Shown here piece after piece: positions 1 through 9,570 of a stretch of DNA of 64,000 nucleotides. Made by a program: the position numbers and the translations under genes. The DNA lies in NCBI GenBank assembly GCA_020073705.1, contig JAIQES010000009.1, forward strand, positions 24,474-88,473, given 5' to 3'. Under the pieces are notes generated by a model that ran no database searches, was not told where the DNA came from, and was given only the letters and a program-made list of their open reading frames with translations. The first letter of the stretch is position 1; each line of letters starts with the position of its first letter. This DNA is from Terriglobia bacterium. Its GTDB lineage: Bacteria > Acidobacteriota > Terriglobia > Acidiferrales > UBA7541.

Positions 1-298
<298 letters not shown>

Positions 299-325
299 TT
301 AGGAATGACAATGTGCCAAACGAGG

Positions 326-673
326 CTACTGTGAGAAGCTCGCCACTGCCTTGACCTCGTCATTGTGAATCTCGAAGACGGGGTAGAGCTTTGTGATTTG
401 CAGGAGCTCGCTGATTCTCTTGGTGAGGTTCAAGAGCTTCAATTCCCCGTTTTGGGCCTTCACGAGCCTGTACCCGCTCACCAGTTCCCCGAGACCCGTG
501 CTGTCGATATAGTTTACTCCGGCCAAGTTGAGCAGGAGCATCTTATGCCCGCTGTTGACTTTTTCGCGAATGAGGTCGCGCAGCAACGCGCCTCCATCGC
601 CAAGCGTGATTCGTCCGTCCAGATCGATCACGGTCACGCCGCCGATCTCGCGACTGGTTGCCTTAAGACTCAT
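326..673 (-). CDS. STAS-domain anti-sigma factor antagonist (SpoIIAA/RsbV-like)
   Basis: A 115-aa single STAS domain. It should act in the cytoplasm as the anti-anti-sigma half of a partner-switch module, releasing a sigma factor when unphosphorylated. The phospho-acceptor loop is 'NYIDSTGLGEL', with Ser58 as the likely phosphorylated residue. The start at ATG 673 is chosen because GGGGAAGGG lies 7 bases upstream; an ATG at 697 would add eight residues. The gene lies 51 bases downstream of the HATPase gene on the same strand, which is the usual kinase/antagonist pairing. No sigma factor gene is next to the pair, so the target sigma factor is not identified here. Confidence 0.9.
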   Translation of the reverse strand: MSLKATSREIGGVTVIDLDGRITLGDGGALLRDLIREKVNSGHKMLLLNLAGVNYIDSTGLGELVSGYRLVKAQNGELKLLNLTKRISELLQITKLYPVFEIHNDEVKAVASFSQ

Positions 674-724
674 CGCAAACCCTTCCCCTGTTTTCATGAG
701 AGGATTTCGTATCCGGCGGCTCCC

Positions 725-1213
725 CTACATTGCTTGCGAGTTGTTCTGCGCGCGGTAGCGCTTTGCCATAATGACTTCGCCGCCTCCGCCCTGCACGACC
801 TGCACGTCAAACTCATCCATGAACGTCCTCATCAGGAGAACCCCACGGCCGGAATCCCCCAGCATGTTTTCATCCGTCCGGGGGTCTGGCACATCTTCAA
901 GCCTAAAACCAGTTCCCTGGTCCGCCACGTGGATTACCATCTTTTCACTGAATAGTTCGAACAACACGTGAATCTTTCTCTCCCGCTGCTGCTGATTGCC
1001 GTATTGAAACGCGTTCATGACCCCTTCGTGTACCGCCAGACCGATCTTGTACTGATCATCCTCGTCAAATCCCGCCGCTGCGGCAACAGACACTCCGATC
1101 TCTTCTGCGAGAGCGATGCTTTCGAGCAACGTCTCCAGTACGACTTCGATCCGTCGTGGTTTTAAGGGCATCCAGCAGTTAGGACCAGGGTCTTGAACCT
1201 GTATGCGTAACAC
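725..1213 (-). CDS. anti-sigma factor serine kinase (RsbW/SpoIIAB-like HATPase)
   Basis: A 162-aa GHKL-type ATPase domain without a histidine-phosphorylation domain, as in serine kinases that bind sigma factors and phosphorylate STAS antagonists. The N box is 'HEGVMNAFQYGN' (residues 62-73), the G1 box is 'DQGTGF' (98-103) and the G2 box 'GRGVLLMRTFMDE' begins near 122. The start is uncertain: GTG at 1213 is preceded at very short spacing by AAAGGGG, and ATG at 1171 (MPLKPRR) has no clear ribosome site. It is upstream of the STAS gene in a two-gene unit, so the two probably regulate each other. Confidence 0.88.
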   Translation of the reverse strand: MLRIQVQDPGPNCWMPLKPRRIEVVLETLLESIALAEEIGVSVAAAAGFDEDDQYKIGLAVHEGVMNAFQYGNQQQRERKIHVLFELFSEKMVIHVADQGTGFRLEDVPDPRTDENMLGDSGRGVLLMRTFMDEFDVQVVQGGGGEVIMAKRYRAQNNSQAM

Positions 1214-1380
1214 AGCCCCTTTAGATAAGTCAATCCCAATATTGGGTCTGGTTGAACCTGGGCAGCAGGAAATCGGACCGGCCGATCCGGTTGTTATATT
1301 GTATTCAGGGTGACACGGGATTACGGTTTACGGCGAATTCTGATGCGGAAGAATGTTAAGTTGTATTCCTCGAAATCGTC

Positions 1381-2127
1381 ATGGGTGCCTATCTATTGCT
1401 GGCTTGCGCTGCGTTTGCCGCGGGGCTGATCAACTCAGTCGCGGGAGGAGGTTCGTTCCTCACCTTCCCCGCGCTTGTTTTCACCGGCGTGCCCTCCATC
1501 ATCGCCAACGCTTCGAGCACCCTGGCGCTGTTTCCGGGGAGCTTCGCGAGCGCCTGGGCCTATCGCGATGACTTCAAAAAATCTGAGGGTTTCCCGTTTC
1601 GACCGATGCTGATCGTCAGCCTAGCCGGAGGCATCACGGGCGCGCTGCTGCTGCTCTTCACGCCGCAAAGAACCTTCGACGCGGTGATCCCATGGCTGAT
1701 GCTGGGTGCGGCACTCTTATTCACATTTGGCCCGCGTGTGTCGCCGATCCTCCAGCGAATGTTCCACATCGGCCCGATAACACTGGTCTGCATCCAGGCC
1801 CTGGTCGCTATCTACGGAGGCTATTTCGGAGGGGCGATCGGGATCATGATGCTCGCGGCGTGGTCACTGTTCGGCCTCAAGGACATTCATGTGATGAACG
1901 CGAACAAGACCTTGCTGGGGGGCTCGATGAACTCTGTCGCGGTGGTCCTGTTTGTGATTGCCCGCAAGATCTGGTGGCCCCAGACACTGGTGATGCTGGT
2001 TGCGGGAGTCATTGGCAGCTACACCGGCGCACGCACGGCCAAGGCTGTCAACCCGCGCTATGTCCGGAACGCCATCACGGTCGTCAGTTTGGCCATCACG
2101 ATCGCGTTCTTCCTGCGGCGCCACTAA
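1381..2127 (+). CDS. TSUP (TauE/SafE) family membrane transporter
   Basis: A 248-aa integral membrane protein with two halves of about four helices each. The N-terminal motif 'AAFAAGLINSVAGGGSFLTF' and the second-half repeat 'YGGYFGGAIGIMMLAAW' are the hallmarks of the TSUP/TauE-SafE family, which moves sulfite, sulfonates or other small anions across the inner membrane. The substrate cannot be read from the sequence. The ATG at 1381 has no visible Shine-Dalgarno site, so translation may be leaderless or weak. It is divergent from the partner-switch pair and has no obvious operon partner. Confidence 0.9.
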   Translation: MGAYLLLACAAFAAGLINSVAGGGSFLTFPALVFTGVPSIIANASSTLALFPGSFASAWAYRDDFKKSEGFPFRPMLIVSLAGGITGALLLLFTPQRTFDAVIPWLMLGAALLFTFGPRVSPILQRMFHIGPITLVCIQALVAIYGGYFGGAIGIMMLAAWSLFGLKDIHVMNANKTLLGGSMNSVAVVLFVIARKIWWPQTLVMLVAGVIGSYTGARTAKAVNPRYVRNAITVVSLAITIAFFLRRH

Positions 2128-2408
2128 TCCGAGCTAGATAATCTGAATCCAGCCGGCGGGCAATCCTAAGCGCAGGAGGGATAGGAGTTTGTCCCGCAGG
2201 AAAGAGGGAGAGAGATGAGTTTGCGTTGCATGGCAGGGCGTAGTGCTGTTTGCGGTGAGGGAAACGCACGGGGAAACGCGGTGTCTGCAGTCAAACCTCA
2301 ATGCGTCCACCCTCAGTTGACTTTCATACGAGACGGTAAGCTCTTCGCCGCCAATTGAACCAATCCTCAAACCGTCCTACAATAGGCCGCGCATCACCCG
2401 CACCACTG

Positions 2409-2414
2409 TATAAT
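2409..2414 (+). promoter_or_regulatory. putative -10 box of the tRNA-Arg gene
   Basis: A perfect TATAAT lies 25 bases before the tRNA 5' end, a spacing that would leave a leader of about 19 bases. No good -35 box is visible at the expected 16-18 base spacing. The rest of the 312-base interval from 2128 shows nothing else I can support. Confidence 0.45.
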
Positions 2415-2439
2415 GTAAGTTTCCACGAGCGTTTGCTGC

Positions 2440-2516
2440 GCGCCCGTAGCTCAGATGGATAGAGCACGTGCCTCCGAAGCACGGGGTCGCCAGTTCGAAT
2501 CTGGCCGGGCGCGCCA
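2440..2516 (+). tRNA. tRNA-Arg (anticodon CCG)
   Basis: A 77-base cloverleaf with encoded CCA. The acceptor stem is GCGCCCG/CGGGCGC with discriminator G. The D arm is GCTC-loop-GAGC. The anticodon stem is CGTGC/GCACG around loop CTCCGAA, giving anticodon CCG at 2474-2476, which reads CGG arginine codons. The T arm is GCCAG-TTCGAAT-CTGGC. All stems pair without mismatch. The reverse-strand open frame across it is not a gene. Confidence 0.97.
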
Positions 2517-2624
2517 CTGTTAACCAATGTTCATAATTGTTATGGCGTCACAGGCAATTTTCAGTTGGTCGCCAAGCGGTCACGAGAAGTCATCTCATGA
2601 ATGGGCAACGAAACAAGCTCGATA

Positions 2625-2690
2625 GGACTTCAGGGGCTAAAGCCGTTGCTCTGCGGGCCTTTGAATGTCGCGGCTGAAGCCGCGACCCAC
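2625..2690. repeat. dispersed palindromic element, copy 1 (GGACTTCAGGGGCT...GTCGCGGCTGAAGCCGCGAC)
   Basis: This stretch begins GGACTTCAGGGGCTAAAGCC and ends with the near-perfect hairpin GTCGCGGCTGAAGCCGCGAC. A second copy lies at 50832-50919 on the opposite strand with the same opening and GTCGCGGCTGA. The flanks carry a short inverted TCTCAT/ATGAGA pair (2593-2598 and 2700-2705). No protein is encoded. The element occupies part of the 593-base gap between the tRNA and the response regulator; the rest of that gap (2517-3109) shows no gene. Confidence 0.7.
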
Positions 2691-3109
2691 AAAGATTATT
2701 TATGAGATCGCTTCTAGAATAGGACGTCGGTGGGGGCTGAATTGTCGGCAACAACATGACTACATAAAGAAATTGAGCGTGCACGTCGATTCGGTGAGCA
2801 AATCGGGGACCTTGTCATACGAGTAGTCGATGCTGCAGCCTGTCCTGATACTGCATCTCTGCAGCGGTTCCCAGCAAACCATAGCGAATCTACCTCTCAA
2901 CACCCGCACCTGAAACCGCCAGGGGCCGCGATTCGTCTATATCCATGTAGGAAGAACACGATGTGGTATTTGCTTTGCCAAAGTCGCGCTTGAAGTTATG
3001 CCAAACATCGGACTGATCTCATATAGCATTGCGAGGCATCTATTCGATGGACACTTGGCGAACGCTTCTCACCGAACGAACAAATCGAAAGCAATTATGG
3101 TGACTCAGC

Positions 3110-3796
3110 ATGCGCGGTAACGTCCTGTTAGTGGAAGACGAAGAAGCGTTGCGCATGACCGTTGGCGACCGCTTGCGGAACGAAGGATACGCGGTGGAAT
3201 ATGCAGCCAATGGGGATGAAGGATTTGAGAAGGCAACTCTCCTTCCTTTTGATCTAATCATCCTGGATGTCATGTTGCCGCTCAAAAGTGGACTCGTGGT
3301 TTGCCGCGAAATCCGGCAGGCGGGTCTCGTCACTCCCATTCTCATGCTGACGGCTCGCGGGCAGACAGCGGACAAAGTCAATGGACTGAAAATCGGCGCC
3401 GATGACTATGTCACTAAACCATTCGATATGCGGGAGCTCGTAGCCCGAATCGAGGCGCTCCTCAGGCGACCGCCGAGCCGGCCAGTTGTGCAGACCGACG
3501 ACTTTCACTTTGGATCCGTTCATGTTGACCTTGCGGGGACGGAGGCGAAACGGGATGGCGCAGTTGTGAATCTGTCTGCCCGCGAATTCCAACTTCTTCG
3601 GTATTTCATCGAACACCGCGGCGCCACACTTTCGCGCGACGAACTGTTGAAACAGGTGTGGGGATACAGCGCATACATGTACACCCGCACCGTGGATGTC
3701 CACGTTGCCAGCTTGCGTCAAAAGCTGGAGAGCGACCCGAAGCAGCCGAAATCCATTCTGACGGTGTGGGGACTCGGTTACAAATTCAAATCGTAA
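3110..3796 (+). CDS. OmpR/PhoB-family response regulator
   Basis: A 228-aa two-domain regulator. The receiver (residues 1-118) has the acidic pair E9-D10 in 'LLVEDEEA', phospho-acceptor Asp53 in 'IILDVMLP', the switch Thr81 in 'MLTARG' and Lys103 in 'VTKPFD'. The C-terminal winged helix (about 128-228) has 'LSAREFQLLRYF' and the recognition region 'RTVDVHVASLRQKLE', ending 'ILTVWGLGYKF'. It should bind DNA as a dimer when phosphorylated. No histidine kinase is adjacent, so it is an orphan in this window. GGTGA eight bases before ATG 3110 is the likely ribosome site. Confidence 0.95.
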   Translation: MRGNVLLVEDEEALRMTVGDRLRNEGYAVEYAANGDEGFEKATLLPFDLIILDVMLPLKSGLVVCREIRQAGLVTPILMLTARGQTADKVNGLKIGADDYVTKPFDMRELVARIEALLRRPPSRPVVQTDDFHFGSVHVDLAGTEAKRDGAVVNLSAREFQLLRYFIEHRGATLSRDELLKQVWGYSAYMYTRTVDVHVASLRQKLESDPKQPKSILTVWGLGYKFKS

Positions 3797-4189
3797 CCAG
3801 TTCGAGTGTCCTGAACCGGTGCGGCTCCAACTAATTTCGGGTAATCCCCAGCCATGTAGCCAAACGTTGCCGGACGCACGGTTTTTCCTCTTTGTTGCTT
3901 TGCGATTCGCATGTGTAATCACAGGCTCATCAAGTTGGAACGGCACTAGCAGACCTGCGTTCGAATATCTTTCCTGGGCCATCCATACCAGGATCGTCTT
4001 GAATTTCAAGCTTTGCAGCGAGAGGTCTTGAATTCCAGTCATGGCGGCTGATCGCTCCTTGCGTCAAACGTCGGCATCGGACGCAATCAGAGGTCGACAG
4101 TAACTTCCATCGCAAGCCCCAAGGCAGCGCCGCGGATTCCGGCAGCTGCCTTGGAGTCGTTCGCTTCTGTAACGTGCTTGCGGCCCGTC
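3797..4189. other. 393-base interval with no supported gene
   Basis: Convergent intergenic region between the response regulator and the porin. Short open frames here have no ribosome site and no recognisable motif. I see no clear hairpin terminator. Confidence 0.5.
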
Positions 4190-5935
4190 CTACGGGAGGT
4201 CGTAGCGGAGGTTGATGTAGATCATGCTGGTGTGAGCGGTTGCCGGAGTACCGGGAGCGACATACCAGGGCGTGCGCGACACGTAGGAATATTGAGTCAT
4301 GAGCCTGAGGTCCCCATAATTTGGGTTCCGCCACATCATGTAGTGGATGCCGAACGTCGGTTCGTAGAGATACCGATTGTTGTTGTTGCCCGAACCCGGG
4401 AAGCCGTATCCTGTGTAAGTAGTACCAGTCAAGTCGAAGTTCCTGCCGAAATACGCTCCGCTGTAGTATGCATAGATTACTGTCTTCGGGTTCGGCTGAT
4501 ATTCAAGTCCACCAATCCCTGATCCCGAATGGATTCCGGAAAGCGTCCCATTCGGGCGAATGATGAGATCAGGGCCGCCGGTGCTTGCGATATAGCGGCC
4601 ACCGCCGTAACTATAGAACGCAGTAGTGATGAGCCGCAAGTTCTTGACTAGCTCGATGTTCATCGTGCCGGCGACGCCGCCACCATGAATCGTAGTCGTG
4701 ACCGTGTTGGCCTGGGTAATCGATGAGGGGGTTGCGATCAAATTAACTGCCTTGAAGCTACGGAAAAGGCCCGCGACGTCGAAGTGCACCTGGTGACCGC
4801 CCGGCTTAGCGTCGAATGCGGTCTTGAGAATGACATCGGGGTGAAGGTTGGGCACGTTCGGGTTGTTTACGCCCGTGGAGCTGCTCGTGTTACCGCTGTT
4901 GCTGTCAAACCCCTGGAAACTATTGGCCGTGGAAGTCGTGCCTGAAGGTACTGTTACAGAACTCGGGAGAGTTTGTTGGGGATTCTCGAGCGCAACGCCA
5001 AGGGACCAATTATTGGTCGGGTGGACGATCACGCGGAATGACGTTTGCCGCGCCCAGGTCAGACCCAATTGGTAGTTCGTGTCCACGTCCTGGGAGTAAA
5101 AGAGATCCCCGGGCATCGCGGATAGCCCATTGCGGTTCGGAGTCATGAAGCTCCAGGATTGCCCGCCGAAGACTTCAATCTTGCCGCGCTTGTAGTTCAC
5201 CCAGTAGAGACGCATGCGGAGCGAATTGCTGTTGCTCGTATCGTTGCCGTTGGGAGGCAGATAACCCAGGAAGTCGGCCTCGAGGTAGCCGGTCACATCG
5301 GCTTCGCCGAACTTAGCATGTGTCCTCAAGCCAATGCGCGAGTTCTGCGTTGAAAACCGGAACTCGCTGAGCCGACCAGGTATCGTGTTGCTGAAGTTGA
5401 TCGAACCAAAGTTTGTGCCGATGCCCCCAAGGTTCGTGGTGCGGAATACACCCGTCATATCCATGAAGCCCAGAGGATAAAACTCCGCGGCGCCGATCTT
5501 GAAATAGAGTGGCGACGGCTTTTCCGCTTCTCCGCCCTGTGCCGGGATTGCAGCAGCATTGGAAAGCGTCCGTGGCGTCACGCCAATCTCCGCGACGGGC
5601 GTTACTGCGGAGGTTGCGGGCGATGCCGTGACCGGATTGCTCGCCGGCTCCGAAGGCGTCGTGACCAGCTTCTCCTCCAAAGCTTCCATCTTCAATTGCT
5701 GCGCCTTGAGCGCTGCACGCTGCGCTTCGAGTTCCTGCTTCTGCTCCTCCACCAGACTGCGAAGGTCTTGCATCTCGCTCTCGATGACTGCATTCTCTGA
5801 CCTCGTTGTTTCTTTCGGTTTGTCTGCCGCGGTCGTGACGCGCGATTCCTCCGTGCCGGCATCTTTGGCATCATTCGCCAGTAGAGGCACAGCCGCAAGA
5901 CTCAAACTCAGCACTACTGCTGCAAATGCTCGCAT
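4190..5935 (-). CDS. outer-membrane porin with N-terminal coiled coil (DcaP-like)
   Basis: A 581-aa exported protein. Residues 1-20 form a signal peptide (likely cut after 'AAVPLLA'). Residues about 45-92 are a charged heptad region ('LEAQRAALKAQQLKMEALEE') predicted to be a coiled coil. After a Pro/Ser/Thr/Ala-rich linker, from about residue 140, the sequence alternates polar and aromatic residues like a beta barrel and ends with an aromatic/hydrophobic last strand ('MIYINLRYDLP'). This architecture matches DcaP-type trimeric porins, which have a periplasmic coiled coil and pass small acids or peptides; the substrate is not known here. The start has an excellent ribosome site (AAGGAGGAAAGGA just before ATG). 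Confidence 0.78.
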   Translation of the reverse strand: MRAFAAVVLSLSLAAVPLLANDAKDAGTEESRVTTAADKPKETTRSENAVIESEMQDLRSLVEEQKQELEAQRAALKAQQLKMEALEEKLVTTPSEPASNPVTASPATSAVTPVAEIGVTPRTLSNAAAIPAQGGEAEKPSPLYFKIGAAEFYPLGFMDMTGVFRTTNLGGIGTNFGSINFSNTIPGRLSEFRFSTQNSRIGLRTHAKFGEADVTGYLEADFLGYLPPNGNDTSNSNSLRMRLYWVNYKRGKIEVFGGQSWSFMTPNRNGLSAMPGDLFYSQDVDTNYQLGLTWARQTSFRVIVHPTNNWSLGVALENPQQTLPSSVTVPSGTTSTANSFQGFDSNSGNTSSSTGVNNPNVPNLHPDVILKTAFDAKPGGHQVHFDVAGLFRSFKAVNLIATPSSITQANTVTTTIHGGGVAGTMNIELVKNLRLITTAFYSYGGGRYIASTGGPDLIIRPNGTLSGIHSGSGIGGLEYQPNPKTVIYAYYSGAYFGRNFDLTGTTYTGYGFPGSGNNNNRYLYEPTFGIHYMMWRNPNYGDLRLMTQYSYVSRTPWYVAPGTPATAHTSMIYINLRYDLP

Positions 5936-6252
5936 TCCTTTCCTCCTTGATGGTTTTCCGCAAACTTGTTCTGGCTCCTACGACACCTTGAGCTGGAGGA
6001 ATACTATCGCGGGCGGCTTAACAGCCGGTTAGAGGAGTGTGAATACTCAGTTACAGCTGTGGAAATCGGGTATATGGGCCAATCTCTCTGGAAGGCCTTC
6101 CTTGTACTCGGTGCACGCAGGAAGACAGGCAATGCATATCTTTTACACACTTATCACCGAGTTTCAAACCGGGAATCCGGGGCTAATGATCTGTTACAAA
6201 TGGCCGCGTGCATCCGAGTGCACAGGACTGTTGATTCTAGACTATGTATTGC
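5936..6252. other. 317-base interval upstream of the porin
   Basis: This should hold the porin promoter and the 3' end of the CHAD transcript. I see no convincing -35/-10 pair, hairpin or gene. Confidence 0.4.
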
Positions 6253-7749
6253 TCAAGCTGCATCGCTGTGTGCGGCTTGCCGCACGAGTCGAGGCGCCAT
6301 AATCCGGGCGCCAGGCGCAAGGATGTGGACGGGATGATGACATGCAAATTCCATCAGGCGTATTGCGACGGACAATTTGGACGCAAGGGGCTGTGCTTCA
6401 ATGTACCCTTCGGCGCGCACTACAATTACACCCGAACAGTTCTCCACTTCCAGACGCCGGACGCCCCGGTAAGGTTTGGCGCCGAACGCGTTTGCCAAAC
6501 GCAACATAGCGGCCAGAAGGACGAGCGACTGCCGTAACGGAAGCTGGTAGGTCTTCAATATCTTGTGGTGCAGATCGGGCAAGGCACGGCGATGGAACCG
6601 CGCGACCAACGCCACCAGGTCGAGGTCCCTCTTGGACCAGCCGACCGGCGGCGTGGTTCTGCGAATCATCCGATAGGACTCTTTGTGGTGGGCTTTGCTC
6701 TTCCGGAAAAGGCCAACGTCCTGCAGCAACGCCGCAGCATGGAGAATGAACCGCTCCTCGATATCCGAATCGCGTCCAACCAGTCCGCAATTTGCAAACC
6801 CATCGTAAATTTGCAATGCGAACCTTGCGACCTTGCGAACGCGAGGGAAATCGGGCGTTACAAAATAGGCCCAGGCGGCAAGCCTCGCCAATCCGGCGGA
6901 CCGCAGTTTCCTTTCCCCAGGCAATCCCTCTCGCCAGACCCAAAGGGGAGACGATTTCCCCGCCATTTTCGCGCGATATTGTTGAAGCCGGGAGGAGCGC
7001 TCCGCTTCCAGCTTCTTGGCCCACAGGGTACGGGTTGCTTCGTCAGAACGACGCCTGTTTTTCACGATCATTTGTGAAAGGACATCCAGGTCGTGAATTT
7101 CCCCAAGCAAGTCCTGCAGAAATTTCAAGTCTGGCGCCCAGCCGGGATACATCGAAGGAAGGAAATTCTCGACGGCGTATCGAAATTTCTTGAGTTCCAC
7201 GCGCAGCCGGTGGTACGCGATACGGCTCCGGTTCTTTTGCGCGCGACGATGCAGGTCCCGAACGGCCTCCCAAGTTTCGAGCGCCAGGGCCTCACAGGCA
7301 GACTGATCGGAAACCAGGTGGCGGAAACGGCCGGTCAATTCCCTCACCCAGGCGCGCCATTGCTTCCTGTCAAACTCTCTTGCGGCGTCCTGCGCCGTGG
7401 CGCGATCCTGCTCATATTTTGCCTTCAACCCTTCAAGAAGCGTTGCGGTTGAAGCTTCGCCCGGAGTGCCGAGCCGCTCTACCCATTCCGTCAAGACCTG
7501 TGCGTCCCGCAATGCTCCTAAATGCTGGAAAAGGTGCCTCCCTGCCTTTCGCATGGGCTTCCAATCACCGCCCGGGTCCAAATCTTTCATGATGTCGGCG
7601 ATTAGAATGCAGCGGCGTAAGGCAACACGCAGGTCATGGACGGGGTCGGCAGACAAGTGATCGCCGAGTTTCGCGTGTTCCTCGAGGACCTGGTCCATCC
7701 AGTACATGAGACCAGTCTTCTCCGGATTGATGGCGCCCGATACAGCCAC
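6253..7749 (-). CDS. CHAD-domain protein with C-terminal Ppx/GppA-like HD domain
   Basis: A 498-aa soluble protein. Residues about 20-270 form a CHAD domain, an all-helical fold with conserved His/Arg/Lys: 'HDLRVALRRC' in the first half and 'HRLRVELKKFRYAVENF' in the second. CHAD domains bind polyphosphate. The C-terminal part (about 310-480) resembles the helical HD-like region of exopolyphosphatases: 'HAAALLQDVGLF', 'KAHHKESYRMI' and 'ARFHRRALPD'. No ASKHA ATPase domain precedes it, so it is not a complete Ppx. The start may be GTG 7749 or ATG 7707, which has GGAGAA upstream. A role in polyphosphate binding or turnover is inferred. Confidence 0.82.
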   Translation of the reverse strand: MAVSGAINPEKTGLMYWMDQVLEEHAKLGDHLSADPVHDLRVALRRCILIADIMKDLDPGGDWKPMRKAGRHLFQHLGALRDAQVLTEWVERLGTPGEASTATLLEGLKAKYEQDRATAQDAAREFDRKQWRAWVRELTGRFRHLVSDQSACEALALETWEAVRDLHRRAQKNRSRIAYHRLRVELKKFRYAVENFLPSMYPGWAPDLKFLQDLLGEIHDLDVLSQMIVKNRRRSDEATRTLWAKKLEAERSSRLQQYRAKMAGKSSPLWVWREGLPGERKLRSAGLARLAAWAYFVTPDFPRVRKVARFALQIYDGFANCGLVGRDSDIEERFILHAAALLQDVGLFRKSKAHHKESYRMIRRTTPPVGWSKRDLDLVALVARFHRRALPDLHHKILKTYQLPLRQSLVLLAAMLRLANAFGAKPYRGVRRLEVENCSGVIVVRAEGYIEAQPLASKLSVAIRLMEFACHHPVHILAPGARIMAPRLVRQAAHSDAA

Positions 7750-7834
7750 GGTAGGGGTAAACGCCTCTCTGAGAGATCTACAGGAGACGTGATTCTAGCT
7801 GTTTGGCGTGAGAAAAGGCAAATTCTGGGGGCTC

Positions 7835-8488
7835 TCAATCTGTCGCGGCGGTCGTGGGCTCTTTCCGCGTTACGCTGCCTGGCAAAGGACGACGGTGGGA
7901 ACCATGCAACCAGAGGAATAGCCGCCAGCTGAGCAGAATCGCGACAATTGCCGCGTATTCAAGCGGTTTATGGACGTCTGATTTTACCTGCCAGTAGTAA
8001 TGAATCACGCCGGCCACCGCGGTCAGGTAAATCAAACGATGCAGCATCTGCCAGCGCCACCCCCCCAGCCGGCGAATCCACCCGGCTGTGGAAGTGATGG
8101 CTAGCGGGATCATCAGCACAAATCCCGTGAACCCAACCGTGATATAGCGCCGCTTCATCACATCTTTCCACACGTCACGCAGATTCAACATCTGGTCAAG
8201 ACCCAGGTAAGTGCTGAAGTGCAGGCACCCGTAGAAAAACGCGAAAAGACCGAACATGCGGCGGTAACGGATCAATTGCGGCAAGCCCAGGATCTTCCGC
8301 AGAGGCGAGATGGCCAGCGTGATGGCGAGAAACCGGAGTATCCAGTCACCGGTGGCATGCTCGATAAATTCAGTCGGATTCGCGCCCAGGCCACCATTGA
8401 AAGCTTCCCAAACCAGCAAGCCGAGCGGTCCCAGACAAGCCATAAATACAGCGGTCTTCGTCCATTTGTTGATCAGGATGCGATTCAT
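7835..8488 (-). CDS. msrQ: protein-methionine-sulfoxide reductase, haem-binding membrane subunit MsrQ
   Basis: A 217-aa protein with about six transmembrane helices of the ferric-reductase-like fold (YedZ). Conserved features include 'LRFLAITLAISPLRKILG', 'RRMFGLFAFFYGCLHFSTYL' with the His of a b-type haem ligand pair, and 'WQMLHRLIYLTAVAGVIHYY' with further His ligands. MsrQ passes electrons from the quinone pool or flavin to periplasmic MsrP, which repairs oxidised methionines of envelope proteins. It starts 13 bases after the msrP stop, so the two are one transcript. Confidence 0.95.
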   Translation of the reverse strand: MNRILINKWTKTAVFMACLGPLGLLVWEAFNGGLGANPTEFIEHATGDWILRFLAITLAISPLRKILGLPQLIRYRRMFGLFAFFYGCLHFSTYLGLDQMLNLRDVWKDVMKRRYITVGFTGFVLMIPLAITSTAGWIRRLGGWRWQMLHRLIYLTAVAGVIHYYWQVKSDVHKPLEYAAIVAILLSWRLFLWLHGSHRRPLPGSVTRKEPTTAATD

Positions 8489-8501
8489 CGGCTGATGTTT
8501 C

Positions 8502-9467
8502 TCAATAATTCTTGACCAGGTCCATTCCGTTGTACAGGCTGGCCACTTGGTCCGCGTAACCGTTGAACATCAGTGTCGGCGTATTCTTGAAGTACCCAGG
8601 CAGGCGGCGCTCCCGAGCCTGGCTCCAGCGAGGGTGATCCACCTTCGGATTCACGTTGGAATAGAAGCCGTATTCATGAGCGTTTGTGATGTTCCAGGTC
8701 GTTTGCGGCTGATTCTTGACGAATTTTATTTTTACCAGCGACTTGATGCTCTTGAACCCATATTTCCAAGGGAGAACCATCCTCACCGGCGCGCCATCCT
8801 GGTTTGGAAGTGTTTCACCGTACATGCCCACACAGAGCAGTGCGAGTGGATGCATCGCTTCGTCGAGCCTCAATCCCTCTACATATGGCAGTTGAATCCC
8901 GGCGTACTTCCACAAAGGCATCTGCTTCGGATCGAAATAGCTTTCGAACGCCACATATTTCGCTTTCGGGGTGGGCTCCACCAGATTCGCCAGCACACTG
9001 AACGAAAAACCGATCCACGGCACGACGATCGACCATGCCTCGACGCATCGGTGCCGGTAGATTCGCTCCTCCAGCGGCGCAAGCTTCAAGATTTCGTCCA
9101 TTGTGAACTTGCGCGGCTTGTTCACTTCACCTTCGACGGAAACGGACCACGGCGAGGTCTGAAATTTGCCCGAATTTTTGGAGGGGTCGCGCTTCTCGGT
9201 ACCGAACTCATAGAAATTGTTGTAGGTCGTCACCAACCCCTCGGGAGTCACCTTCTCGTCTGTGCTGAACGGTCCTTTGACGACACCCTCGAGCTTAGTG
9301 GAAGCGTATGCTCGAACCGAGGGGTAGAGTAGATTCGCCAGGTTCTTCCCGGCCAGCGCTACTCCACCCGTTAATCCCATTCCGAATAGGAATTTACGCC
9401 GATTCAGGTAGACCTGACGTGGGGTTACATCAGAATACTTCAGGTCGGGAGAACGCTTCAGAAGCAT
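8502..9467 (-). CDS. msrP: protein-methionine-sulfoxide reductase, molybdopterin catalytic subunit MsrP
   Basis: A 321-aa sulfite-oxidase-fold enzyme (YedY). The N-terminus carries a Tat signal ('NRRKFLFGMGLTGG'), so it is exported folded with its molybdenum cofactor. The cofactor-binding cysteine is in 'RHRCVEAWSIVVPW', and the typical 'APVRMVLPWKYGFKSIKSL' follows. The C-terminus 'PTLMFNGYADQVASLYNGMD' is standard for the family, and the length is normal. It reduces both R- and S-methionine sulfoxide in periplasmic proteins using electrons from MsrQ. AGAGGT before ATG 9467 supports the start. It is first in the msrPQ unit. Confidence 0.96.
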   Translation of the reverse strand: MLLKRSPDLKYSDVTPRQVYLNRRKFLFGMGLTGGVALAGKNLANLLYPSVRAYASTKLEGVVKGPFSTDEKVTPEGLVTTYNNFYEFGTEKRDPSKNSGKFQTSPWSVSVEGEVNKPRKFTMDEILKLAPLEERIYRHRCVEAWSIVVPWIGFSFSVLANLVEPTPKAKYVAFESYFDPKQMPLWKYAGIQLPYVEGLRLDEAMHPLALLCVGMYGETLPNQDGAPVRMVLPWKYGFKSIKSLVKIKFVKNQPQTTWNITNAHEYGFYSNVNPKVDHPRWSQARERRLPGYFKNTPTLMFNGYADQVASLYNGMDLVKNY

Positions 9468-9570
9468 GATACACCTCTGCGGAATATCGATGCCTTAGTC
9501 CTGTCTATCCATTGGATTGCTATACGTCAGGTTTGATTCATGGGATGCGGATTGGGGTTTCCTTCGCTTC

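Noticed and set aside
2324..2527. 67-residue reverse-strand open frame across the tRNA
   Set aside because: It is the reverse complement of tRNA-Arg, a frequent false call, and has no ribosome site.
3254..4042. 262-residue reverse-strand frame over the response regulator
   Set aside because: It overlaps a well supported OmpR-type gene and has no family motif; it is an antisense shadow of GC-rich coding DNA.
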